DNA of 42,500 nucleotides, from contig ADNK01001727.1 of assembly GCA_000320545.1 (NCBI GenBank), positions 50,001-92,500 of the forward strand, in the 5' to 3' direction. Within the stretch, counting starts at the first letter, position 1, and each line of letters starts with the position of its first letter. This stretch comes from Bigelowiella natans CCMP2755 (Eukaryota; Cercozoa; Chlorarachniophyceae). Positions 1 to 10,776 of the stretch are shown in pieces. The notes below the pieces were generated by a model. The model ran no database searches and was not told the origin of the DNA. It worked only from the letters and a program-made list of their open reading frames with translations. The translations under genes were made by a program, and so were the position numbers.

Positions 1-96
1 CGATGACTTAAATCCTTCAATCAGTATTCATCTAGGAAAGTAGTAATCTAAACATACATGCAGTAGCGTCGAGATCACTACCACCAACACCAACAC

Positions 97-126
97 CACC
101 ATCATCATCATCATCATCATCATCAT
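97..126. repeat. (ATC)n microsatellite
   Basis: Uninterrupted ATC/CAT trinucleotide run near the left edge, in what would be an intron of the leftmost + gene. Bases 1-372 otherwise hold AT-rich sequence in which I see no supportable exon. Confidence 0.9.
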
Positions 127-372
127 ATTCAAATTTAAATATAGTAGTGATATAAGAGCCTTCTACAATCTTATACTACATGAATGCCAATGCTACCATG
201 TTAATACCATCTTTACAACAATAGCTTTAAACACTATTGTTGCTTGTGATTTGTTCTTAGATATTATATATATTATTATTATTATCAATATTATAGTCAT
301 TTAGAAATGTAATTATGATGATTGCGTTTATCAGACAAATCGCCCATATTCGAATTCTGATTCTTCGTGCAG

Positions 373-791
373 ATCATGTCGCTCGTTCTTCGTATCTACC
401 AATCAGCTTTGTAAGAACAACAAACAAACTGCTGCAAAAAGAGGCATTGTAAATGCTGATTCTCCAGCACGAAATCATTTTCTTTTCCTATACCATATAT
501 TGATTGGCACTACTATAGCCGCATAATTCTCTGCTACTAATACTGCTACTATAACTACTACTTTTACACTCATACACCTCTAACCGACTTCAATGCGTAT
601 TATATAACCGACAAGTGATGACCTCTGAGAGGTACCATATCTGTTTGACGTAGTCGCTGTCCTGGCTAATCGTAAGCAGCACAACGGCTGTTTTATTGGT
701 CATAATTGTGTGATAATCAATGTCTTATTACTACTTCGTCGTCAGTTGAATTTTGTTGTTACTTGATTTGGCTATTGTTATTATTATCATA

Positions 792-826
<35 letters not shown>

Positions 827-2160
827 TGCTATTATTGCCATTCTACATGTTGGTTGCTATTTTTGTATCATCCAACGGTAACAAGTGTGTGATGACTCAT
901 TATTATTAACACATTCTGTCTCATCCTCCTCCTCCCCTTCCTTGCAGGCTGTCGAGCATTCTACGTGGGAACAGGAGTGAGAAAGACTAGTACTAGTAGT
1001 AGTAGTAGCTATTGTTGTTCTTGTGGTGTAAGGGCTAAGATATTGGCAGTTGATGTTGGGAAGTCTTTAAGGCTGTGGTAATAGTCATATGACCTCATCA
1101 CTTTTCTTGGAATTACGTTCATAGCGCACTTTTTGTGTTGCCGTGTGTTGTTATGCGTATTGTTCTTATTTGGTTTGTTTGTTGTTCTAATTCAGATACA
1201 TACTATTACCATGTTTGGTGATGTTTATATACTTGTTTGTTCTTTTTGCAAGTGAGATGGATGTAAGTATTTCTTATACTTTTATTCATTCGTCTGCTAA
1301 CATCAAGCTTTTTGCTGCAGCATGTTGTAAATGTCTTTCAACGTAGATAGTTTAAAAGGCAATTCCAATTTTTATTATTATGATGTTTCATTAGAAAACA
1401 TATTTGCAGTTGTTGATGATGATATGATGATGATGCTGATGTTTGTGATAATGGTAATGTCATGGCGTCAACTCTGATAATATATTGTTCTTCTTCCTTT
1501 CATCATCTCTCTTTAATTTTTTATCATGAATTCAACCATTGTAGGATCCTTTCAATATATACAGCAGTATTTCCGTATCGATGGAGGTAAAAATTCGTCG
1601 CTTGTAGATCTATCATATTTTCACCAATGCATCTTTAATATGCCGACGTCGCTTTCGTCGCCTGAAATTTTTTCATCATAACTTCTATTTGAATAAGTAA
1701 TATCTTTGAGGAGTGGTGTCATATCGGTGGAGGTTGAGGGATATATTTTGCCAAAATATTCATGCATGATACTAGATTATCTAGCCTACAATAATTAATG
1801 TTTCATATGTTGAAATGCCTTATCTAAGTCAACGTTCTCCTGATTTATTTGTCGTTTTATTCGCAATACATACATAGTCTTTAGAAAATCTTCAAGAAGC
1901 AATTGAGAGCTGGACATCATCGCCTGATGTTGCCATCTAATGACCTCATGAAATGGAGATTGCGGTTTTAGCTCATGATAATCGATTTTTACCTGCATGC
2001 AATTGTCAGCATGTCATTTTTGTTTATTGCGTGATATATGTTGTTGATCACAGGCAACCTTTTAACGAAATATGCGTGGTAATGTGCGCACATGGTCAGC
2101 GAGATATGATATTTCCAAAGTCAAGAACTACACTTTCCAGTTAATTATGTGTTGATTTGA
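373..2160 (+). CDS. 3' exons of an unidentified gene (5' end outside the window)
   Basis: Seven short candidate exons join in phase: 373-410, 948-976, 1253-1262 (a 10-nt microexon), 1321-1342, 1545-1586, 2054-2078 and 2121-2160, ending at TGA. Each has AG before it and GT after it, and several sites are strong: a long pyrimidine tract before 948, GTGAGA after 976 and GTAAGT after 1262. The joined frame stays open and gives segments such as EHSTWEQDEMDHVVNVFQ, SFQYIQQYFRIDGG and NLLTKYACQELHFPVNYVLI. I recognise no family. The gene would converge on the minus-strand TTC5 gene, which fits the alternating layout of the window. Support is only splice sites, phase and protein-like composition, so individual exons could be wrong. 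An alternative reading of exon 948 runs to a TAG at 988-990. Confidence 0.4.
771..831. repeat. (TTA)n microsatellite
   Basis: Run of TTA/ATT units with a few interruptions, in an intron of the leftmost + gene model. Confidence 0.85.
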
Positions 2161-3177
2161 ATCGAACACTGCGCACTATAGCGCACGCTAATTAGCTCCT
2201 CTAGTGCTGCATAAAATGCGTGCGTATGTGTAGTAGTACGATGAGAGGCGTCACATGAATAAGCAGAAATCGCGCGTACTAATGATACTATATAGCCTTA
2301 TAGGGCTATAGAGCGTATCGGGTCGAAGGCATACACATGTTCTCTAAGAAGACATATATCAGGTTTCATTTTAGATGTCTAGATATGAAACTACTACATG
2401 TGTTTGTACGTGTGCACGCTGCTTAGTCTTATAGGGCTCTAGCTAGCTAGGGCTATAGAATACTGTGCAGGCAATCTGCGCTAGTGTGGTATAAAGTGCA
2501 CAAACAACGACACCAAGGCATGATTGCAGACATGGCAACATGATGTGCAATGCTAAACTAGTAAATGCACATTGTGCATGCATGTCACGTTGATGTCTGT
2601 TGTCACAAATTACATGTTCATGTAGACAAAGTGTGCATAACGCAATGTACATGTCATTACGTTTGAGTGATCATTGTGCACAACATGTCACGTTGTCCAT
2701 CGATCATCATGCAATCTTCGGTCTTGCGCGGCTACTGAAACACGAGAGATGTGTGCAGTTTATCTAGTAGTAGTTGAAGCAAAATTGCGATAACACGCAC
2801 TCTAAAACCACTATGTGTGCTATCGTCACAGCCCATGCATGCCAGCATGAAGTGTACGTACGTGTACAAACATCTAGACATTGCCGCGAACACACAGCAT
2901 GCTAGAAAGTGAATAGACATGACCATGCATAGTGCCGCATGCATGCTTGCACATCTCTATCTATAATGAACGCTGCCGTGTACTGTGTACTAGGTATAGC
3001 TCAAATGAGCTGATAGTACGTACATACAGCTGCTGTGACGACGTACGTACAAGATAGTCGCCGACAGGCGTAGGCTTAAACATTACAATGCATGCATTGT
3101 GGCTCTTCTATGTTCATTTATTAATGGCAGTGATTAGATAACTCTTGTAGCAAAGCTACTCCACCAGAATCCATACT
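2161..3177. other. Convergent intergenic spacer rich in short palindromes
   Basis: No gene is supportable here. Unlike the introns, it has almost no simple microsatellite. It is dense in 4-8 base palindromes: GCATGC, TGCATGCA, TACGTACGTA, TGTACA and CTAGCTAG. Two related stretches containing TATAGGGCT lie near 2297-2310 and 2430-2458. A perfect 14-base palindrome, CAATGCATGCATTG, lies close to 3087-3100. Open frames in this block (for example 2443-2652 and 2732-2944 on the minus strand) have Cys/His-rich, random-looking translations and are not called. The block lies between the 3' ends of the left + gene and TTC5. Confidence 0.6.
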
Positions 3178-3851
3178 TTAATTGGAGTTTGTTAGTTTTC
3201 CTTCCTTTGTGACAGCCGTACTGAAAGTCTCCACTCGCACGGAAGGCTTTGCGAAAGCCTACGTAACACAGAAAATAATAGTTATATAGTATACTTACAT
3301 ACAATACAAACACTATCATAGAAAAACAGACACGTACAAATGTTACATTGTTAGCGTTATATGTTCTGTCTTTTATGGAAAGGTGCAAATATAGCAAACT
3401 TGAGTCGGAAATGAATGATTCGTTCTATCTGATGTATGTTGTTGAAGTAGAAATAGTAATTACTGACCTCTTTAGGAAGCGCATTTCCATTGACGCTAAT
3501 GTTGACAGGATTTGACACGGTGACGCAAGGATATACTCTCTCTTTGAATTCATTTACTGATTTGCGACTTAGGTTCTACAATATAGCAATGAGAAGGAAG
3601 AAGTACCTTGTTAAATTTTTACTAGTCGTTTGGAAGAAATGATGAAAGAGTATTTGAAGTGTTGTTCGTAATACCGGGCGATTGACATAGATAACATCGC
3701 CTATCTTGATATATTCCCTCAGAGAAGACACTACGTCGTAGATAGAAACCACAAACCTACCATCCGCAATTGTAACGACGCAACCATCATAATAGCAACA
3801 CATCACACCAATCATTTATACTGTGAATGCTAACCAAAGGTTTACTGTTAT

Positions 3852-3886
<35 letters not shown>

Positions 3887-4124
3887 ATCAAAGGTTTACT
3901 GCTATTGCTGCTGCTACTACTACTACTACAAGGTTTACTGTTATTGCTACTACTACTACTACTACTACTACTACCACGTATCCTACTTCATCATCATTTC
4001 GTAAAAAGAATTATAATAAATGTCATTATCACCAGAAAGCATTACCACCATTACCACCATTATCATCATTATCATCATCCGTTGTACTACATTTTACTTA
4101 TTCGAATGCTATCACTACTACCAT

Positions 4125-4158
<34 letters not shown>

Positions 4159-4247
4159 GCACTGCTACTACTAGTACTGTTGATATTACATGTTGTTTTT
4201 TTTGTCCATGACAATGAAAGATACGGGTACACTCTCGGGTCTGAGTA

Positions 4248-4283
<36 letters not shown>

Positions 4284-4306
4284 TCAAGAACACATACGCA
4301 CACACA

Positions 4307-4385
<79 letters not shown>

Positions 4386-4447
4386 TAGCAGCAGCAAAGT
4401 TGAGACGACAACAGACAGAATAGCATTTAGCAGAGGATGCTATCGGT

Positions 4448-4481
<34 letters not shown>

Positions 4482-5462
4482 CTCGTGACTGGGGACACAG
4501 TTACACCAACCAGGAAAGTGTCTTTGTTTTCCCCATTTTCCAATTCATCAAGCTCCACACGTTTTGAATTCCTGTAGTCGGAGTAATAACGGGTGGTCAG
4601 GGATTCGGACGAATGCAAAACCAGGCAATAAAACAAAGTATGATAGCGATTACTATTTACACAATATTATTCAAACTCACACTCACAAGCAGCAGGGAAA
4701 AACACGAAAGCCGACAGTTGACTACATATTCTTGCACCTCTTCATTATGGTTTTTGAGGTGTTATTGTGCTATTGCCATAATTATGCTTCTTGCTCTTCT
4801 TTCTCTACTCGTTTCACTTCTTCTTCTCTCCTCTTTTTGATTCTTCTTCTTGACACTACTCACTTTATTTGACAGTTTTCGGGAATGACTGATGCAAGCT
4901 TGGCCAACTTTTTACCCTTTCCGATGATACAAACACACGCGCGCACGCACACACGCAAATATAAGCTTGAAGAAACAGAAAATTAAAATGAGATATCCAT
5001 GCGGATAGATACTATTCACAAACCAATATGTTTGAAAGCAAGTATGAGAAAGAGAGAGAGAGAGAGAGAGGGAGGGGGGGGGAGGGATGGGGGAAAGAGA
5101 GGTAACACTTTTTAAAACTTGAGTATCATACGAATAATTATTGCTATTGCCACCTTTATTCCATTTCTTGTCGCTACTAGTTTGGCGAGTTTGGTGACAA
5201 ACCTGCAGACAACATCAACATATGATGAGACATTAAGCCAACAGAATGCCAGGAATAACTAATAAGAAGCTATATTTTCGTAAAATAATTCGTTGATCCC
5301 AAAAAAAGAGATGTTACATGATATTATATGGCTGCAGCATCCACCTGTTGATATTGTCGATTTGGTCTTGACCTGGTAGCTGCGGGTCCAAGGCAATAGC
5401 CTTTTTATAACCATCAATAGCTTCCTGGAAATTCTCGTAGTACCTATTGTTGTTGTTAAAAC

Positions 5463-5510
<48 letters not shown>

Positions 5511-6453
5511 AGCAGGCTATAGGAAGTACGTATCCTAAGGCAATAAATTGAAGGAGATAGTTATTCCGGACTTGTTCTTTCGGAACTATCATCATCTACT
5601 GACGCACTTCAGTACTTGCTCTCATAAAATAGTTGCTATGAGATGATTTGCACTAGACAATTAATTTTAGGAAATTATTGTTTACTTGTAAACATTGGCT
5701 CGATTGTAATAGAGATCTGGCTTCTTATTAGCCGAGTCGACAGTACTTTTCTCAGCAGCCTATATTATAAAAAGTAGTATCAGCAGTAAGTAACCCTTCT
5801 AGATACATGATGAGTAGCATCAGTTAGTGGTTGTTACACCGACTGTTCTGTCGTTCTACGTAGCATAGCCCTTGGGAAAGTGTTTAAAATTCAAATAAAC
5901 AGAAACATTGTTTATATCTCACATCTCCTTTCTCACCTCGTAAGCTTTGAGACACCCTTCAAGATCCGAAGTGGCGAAGGTTGTGAAGAAAGTCATCATA
6001 TATGCGTTTCCAAGGATGTACCACTTTAAAAAAAGTTGGAAGTCATCATATTTGCGTTTCCAAGGATGTAACACTTTAGAAAAGAAGGGTAAATGAAAAA
6101 CCAACCAATCTCACAACAAGGCTAAAATTAACCTTTAAGGAGTTTATAAATTTAATTAAATGTAAACGTTTTGCATACAGATTCTCCATCCTTAACATCA
6201 AGAGCAATTGCCCTCTTCGCAAGCTTAATACTCTCCGCAAGTCTAGATCGTTTCCTGAAATGAGTGAGAATTGAATATGCACATTTCTAATACCGACATT
6301 ATATACACATTTTCACACTTTCCCGCAAGTGGTAGTTACCGCGATTTCAAATGATTTATACATTACATGTATTGAAATAGCTATATGATTTTACATTATT
6401 TACATGTAATGGATTATAGATCTCAACAACATATTTAGATTGTAGTGCATACG

Positions 6454-6487
<34 letters not shown>

Positions 6488-7272
6488 GTGTGTGTGTGTG
6501 AGTGTGTGAAGGTGCATACATAATAGTTATGGTATAATGTAATATATTATATATATTAATAAAAATATTAGTATCTATATTTATATACTAATTATTCCGG
6601 ATACTTACACCTATACCACACAAACAAATACATACACAAAAAACATACGCCACAGCATGCATATTTAGGAGAATATTTGCTACATTTATGAATTTATTAA
6701 TCTTCCTGTACGCACGTGTCCTCTTCACCAAAGTTGCGAATGACCATCGATAGTTTCCGAAGAGATACCTGACGTGGCATATTAGGCCATTTTTTGGAGG
6801 GTATTTTGGATTGTCTACCTTATTTTCTTGCTGCTCGATTGCTCCTCGAAAGCAGTCACCAGCAGCCTTCAAATCTTTTTTCTTCCAGTACCTGTTTAAT
6901 CAAATTTTACCATATATAAAAAAGTACTGCAGCTCATTTGAGGATTGATAATTACTCTGTTCCTAGACAATTCCAAGCTTCTACAAGTCCGGGCTCAAGC
7001 TTTATAGCTTTTGTCAGGTGTTCTTCAGCTTCGGCTGTGTGTTCCGGTAAGGAGCCATATGCACGCCCCTTCCAGCAGGCACTCATTGCTTTCTGCGCGG
7101 CAGTTTTTTGATCCATAGCATCAACTTTCTTACAGATTTGGGATATAAGTTTGTTCATCCGGCGGATTTTTTCCTTGTGTGAAAGCGAGTACTGTTTATT
7201 AAGCTTATCGAGCTTTTCAAGCATCTTCCCAATAGCTTCTGCATTCCCATCTGGTGCCTCTACAGTCGACAT
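3178..7272 (-). CDS. TTC5: TTC5/STRAP-like tetratricopeptide protein, 14 exons
   Basis: In animals TTC5 is a p300/JMY cofactor and also binds nascent tubulin at the ribosome during tubulin autoregulation. Proposed exons, in coding order: 6956-7272, 6819-6891, 6716-6768, 6179-6254, 5937-6023, 5686-5759, 5318-5443, 5154-5202, 4864-4916, 4482-4571, 4190-4240, 3607-3756, 3468-3567, 3178-3258. All phases agree and give about 459 residues, against about 440 for human TTC5. TPR helices fill roughly residues 70-285, with segments LVEAWNCLGTEYWKKKDLKA, VSLRKLSMVIRNFG, WYILGNAYMMTFF and YYENFQEAIDGYKKAIALDP in the family's order. Residues about 305-459 match the C-terminal OB-fold region, with PVSFIVMDKK, FVVSIYDVVSSL and VSNPVNISVNGNALP. 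The start is the first ATG of exon 1. The least certain join is between the twelfth and thirteenth exons, where the intron would be only about 40 nt. Introns carry large (TAC), (CA), (GA) and (TA) repeats. Confidence 0.85.
3850..4180. repeat. Cluster of (ACT)n microsatellite arrays
   Basis: Four ACT/TAC arrays (about 3852-3884, 3912-3929, 3950-3974 and 4117-4158) separated by short unique pieces that repeat AAGGTTTACTG. The whole lies in an intron of the minus-strand TTC5 gene. Apparent poly-Thr and poly-Leu frames here are repeat translations, not genes. Confidence 0.9.
4251..4481. repeat. Compound microsatellite (TAG)n-(CA)n-(GA)n-(TAC)n
   Basis: (TAG)n at about 4251-4282, (CA)n at 4297-4324, (GA)n at 4324-4385 and (TAC)n at 4448-4481, all within one TTC5 intron. 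Read on the minus strand, the last array begins exactly at the splice donor of the tenth exon. Confidence 0.9.
5467..5505. repeat. (GA)n microsatellite
   Basis: Pure GA run in the TTC5 intron upstream of the seventh exon. On the coding strand it is a CT tract ahead of the acceptor. Confidence 0.9.
5985..6080 (-). repeat. Tandem partial duplication of a TTC5 splice acceptor and exon start
   Basis: Two near-identical copies of about 37 bases (roughly 5991-6027 and 6042-6078), each containing TTTCCAAGGATGTA on the + strand. The copy nearer the 3' end of the gene is the functional start of the fifth exon (WYILGNAYMM). The upstream copy also has AAAG followed by an exon-like start reading CYILGNANMM, but reaches a stop within 15 codons. 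Confidence 0.85.
6458..6510. repeat. (TA)n-(TG)n microsatellite
   Basis: TA run followed by a TG run in the TTC5 intron between the third and fourth exons. Confidence 0.9.
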
Positions 7273-8446
7273 ATTTTGAGGATAGATTCCTTTTCAAATC
7301 AGCATTGTTAAAAAAAGGTGGACTCAGTAAAGAGAATATGTGACGTCTATGTGATCATCATCCATGGGTCGGGAAATGTCATCACGAAGAAGAAACACAG
7401 TCTGAAGAAATTGAATCGTATTCGATTGAGGACTCTAAGTGAGCATATACGCCATTGATACAGATGTTTCGTCTTCCAAAAGGTGCCGTGGAAACCATTC
7501 TGACCCGGCAGCGGTTTCATGAAAGTGCTCACCGGGTGATGCTCTATGGTTGAGGTATGCGTGTGTGTGTGGAAACTACGAAAAGCGTTTTGTTTTCTGA
7601 AGACTTTTCAGGCACAAAACAACAGCCAAATGTTTACATGCTCAGATAATTTACTCCTTATTCATCGTCAATTTCATGTCTTCTTACGAATTATTGCTAC
7701 TTTTTGATGATTCGGAAAAACTATGGAGGAAAATACGAGCTGTATCGAATCCAACCCTTCCGATTTCTTCCCGCCAATTAATTACCCTGACAACTACAAG
7801 GCTATATTCTTGTGTAGACAAAGAAATTTGAGCACATTTGTGTTTTAAACGCAACAGCCGAGAAGGATAGGAGCAGAAAAGAGAAATTTAGAAATTTGAA
7901 AGGTTCAAAAGCACGTTGGTACTTCCTGCTCTCCCCGCCAACTCCGATTTTCGTGCAAAATTCTACATAAACCTCGAAGAAACCTCTGTGAGGCATTTTA
8001 AAATGTTCCGAGAATGAGATGAGAATTAGCTTCTTCCTCCTTCCTCCGGTCTGAGATTCTGACATTTCGCCTTAGACCAACCCATTCCTAAGAACTTACG
8101 CAATTTTCTTGGAGTTGAGCGTTTGGAATGCATTATTCCATTATTCCTCGTCGCACCCAGGGAAAACACACGGATTTCATAGGATTTTTGGCCAATTTAA
8201 GTTTTCTTCTTTCCATATGTCGCTTTTTTTTATGTCAAAAAGCAGTCATGCTTCTAGGTAGTCGCTACCAAACGAGTTTATTTGAAAACAGTGATAATTG
8301 ATTATGTCTCTTACTAAAATACAATGCGTAAATCGCATACAGAATAACTTTTGAGGAAACATGACCGGCAGTTGGGTCTGAAAAGGAAGTTCGTGTTCTA
8401 CCTCAAAGCACGGTCGATCGAAGTCCCTAAATTTGGGGACCTGACT
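7273..8446. promoter_or_regulatory. Divergent 5' intergenic region (TTC5 / kinase)
   Basis: About 1.2 kb between the two start codons, so it should carry both promoters. I see no clear TATA box or tandem motif. It is notably free of microsatellites compared with the introns. A minus-strand ATG frame at 7802-8065 (87 codons, starting MSESQTGGRRKK) lies here but has no family features and is not called. An in-frame TAA just upstream of 8351 supports starting the kinase downstream. Confidence 0.45.
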
Positions 8447-9087
8447 ATGGGATCCGGTGCTTACAGTTCTGCTACAATAACAACAGGCGTTGGAAGGAGT
8501 GCCATAGCTGAGAGTAATATGCAATCCTTTGGTGAGGCGAACTCTATCGAGGCATCTTTTCCATCTCCTCAATCGCCTTGCCAGCCTGTCACAAACACTC
8601 CAGCTTCAAGTTCTTACTCCAGCAGTAGAAGGACCCCCCCTCATAATCGTGTAGCAAAACTGGGATTGAAGTTTAGGCCTGGAAAGACATCACCAATAGC
8701 AATTTCGGAGAAAAGGATTTCTGTTAATGTTCAAAGTACTCCATTCAATACCCCTTCCCCCATACCTTCACCAATTGTTTGCGCTGAATTGAAGAAAAAG
8801 AAGAATCCAGTGCATTACCGCTACTCAGTAGTTAATAGATCCCGACCTTTACGTTCGTTCTCTAATCATAAGAGAACTGCCGTCAACAAAAATAAAGCAA
8901 TAGGAGTTGTTAAGTCAAACAACATCTCGTGCTCGCGCTCGCTTTCTTTCACGGCTTCCTCCTCTCATAACGCAAACAATACTGGGAGTAGTAACATGGA
9001 AACCAAAACGAAGAGCAAACATTTAGAATCGAAGTTGCACAAAGTGGGATCTATTACTAGTGCAGCTACTTCTCCACAATTTGAACA

Positions 9088-9118
<31 letters not shown>

Positions 9119-10776
9119 ACCGTGTTCAAGGAGGACACCTGTGGCCAGCTATCTCCACCCCTTCATTATAGCGAGTACAAAGAGAAAAGCCCGTGGAGAC
9201 GAACATCAGCATCTGAGGGACTTAATGGATTTTCAGTCGAGGAGACCCTGTGCCAGACTGTTATGGGAAGTGGTACTTACCATACACCTGTAGTTCGATC
9301 GATCTTCGCACGAATCTTAAAATGTATTCTTCCATGGTTTCTGTACCCATATAATGATAACGACATGGCAAAGCAACTGTCCTTTAATTGTATAAAAAAG
9401 TCATTGTTTATGTATTTTCAACTTAGTAAAAAAATGTTACCGTATCTCGGACGGCTTGGAGTGTATCCTTAAGGTTTCTCGCGTTAACCGTGGGCCGAGA
9501 GATAGTACCATTGAGAACCCAGCAATGGAGGTAAAATGCACTACCAAATACAATGAATGCTTGTGCATGTATTTTTGTACAACTAAAAATTTTTGAAAAT
9601 GGTGCATGTATTTGTGTACAACTAAAGATTCTTTGAAAATGGTGACAAATTTGCAAGCAGTTACAGACTAGAAACTCGAATACATTGGATGCATGAAGAA
9701 ACCAACCCTTCCTCTTGCGAATCTTGTTTTCATTGCTTATTCTCACTGTCTGAGGCAATTTCGTAGCCGAGCTTGTATCTTGTGTATATCGCTAGTTATT
9801 AGCTAAATCGCACGATGATTAATTAAATGATTAGGTGGAAGCTCTGAAGAAACTAGGATCTTGCCATGATAGCAAGATTGTAGCCCATTCCAACATCATA
9901 AGGCTGGTCCATCATGTAGAGCGGCCCGGTGCTGTTTGGGCTGTGATGGAGTATGCGACTGCTGGCGAGTTGTTTGATTTTGTATCGGCTCAAGGGGCAC
10001 TGAAAGAAGCAGAAGCTCGAGACATCCTAAGGCAGTGTGCAGGAGCTGTTGCTTTTATGCATGAGAGGGGCATCGCGCATCTAGATCTCAGCCTCGAAAA
10101 TATTTTAATGCATCGCACATACGATGGGAAGGTAATTCCAAAGATTATCGATTTTGGCATGTCGCAGGAGATCAAGAAACTGCCACCTCGTTGTTCCTCC
10201 CCCCCCTCCTCCCCAACTTCTTCGAATGCTGGTGCTGTCAACGTATCTAGTTCTGGGGCTACTGTGCCTTCTTCTCTGAAGACTAATAGTGTGTCTACCG
10301 CCTCTCCTTGTGGAGGGTTTCATCATCAGCATCAGCATCACCATAACCACCATCATCTTCACGATGCTTCTGTTCGACGCCCGGGAAAGCCTTCATACAT
10401 GGCCCCGGAGATTTACGCTGGTGACAAATTCAATCCCCAAAAGGCAGACGCTTTCAGTCTAGGAGTTGTCCATTTTGTCATGCTAACAGGAGTCCCGCCC
10501 TTTCGACTTGCAACTCCTCACGACAAAAGATTCAAGTTTGTCGTAGGAAGTGAAAAGCGCATTCACCGTATCTGTGAGAAATGGAAGAGGCCAATTACAA
10601 AAGAATCCGCCCGGTTTCTGGCCAAACTGGTTTCTTATGCGACGAATAGACTAACTGTACAGGAAATGGTCAAGACGGACTATATGATTACGGCATCGAA
10701 CAATAACTCTTCAAAACCACATATTCTTGGTGGGGGGGAAGGAGAAGGAGTGGGAGAAGGAGGACGGGGGAAATAG
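8447..10776 (+). CDS. Ser/Thr protein kinase, non-RD type, with activation-loop insert, 3 exons
   Basis: Exons 8447-9272, 9427-9530 and 9835-10776 join in phase (about 623 residues). Residues 1 to about 265 are a Ser/Pro/Lys-rich, probably disordered tail with a poly-Gln run. The kinase domain follows. The glycine loop is degenerate, the exon join reading VMGSVKKCYRI. The ATP-binding Lys is about K291 in ECILKV and the helix-C Glu is in MEVEALKKL. The catalytic loop is HLDLSLENIL (Asp about 394, Asn about 399), the metal-binding motif is DFG (Asp about 416), then YMAPEIY and the F-helix DAFSLGVV. The HRD arginine is Leu. DFG and APE are about 86 residues apart because of a Ser- and His-rich insert, against about 20-35 usually. 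A Gly/Glu tail ends the protein. DLSLEN loops are familiar to me from stramenopile kinases. Substrate unknown. Start: first in-frame ATG after an upstream stop. Confidence 0.88.
9088..9119. repeat. (CAG)n coding repeat (poly-Gln)
   Basis: CAG/CAA run inside the first kinase exon, encoding about 11 consecutive glutamines in the N-terminal tail. Confidence 0.9.
9563..9641. repeat. Two-copy tandem repeat (about 39 bp) in the second kinase intron
   Basis: Copies at 9563-9601 and 9602-9641 share GTGCATGTATTT, TGTACAACTAAA and TTTGAAAATG, with a few mismatches. It is non-coding and lies between the ATP-lysine exon and the main kinase exon. Confidence 0.8.

Noticed and set aside
3823-4248. 141-codon + frame of poly-Thr/poly-Leu
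   Set aside because: Pure translation of (ACT)n arrays inside a TTC5 intron.
7802-8065. 87-codon minus-strand ATG frame in the TTC5/kinase divergent region
   Set aside because: Phe/Lys/Ser-rich without motifs, and inside a region expected to hold promoters; no splice or family support.
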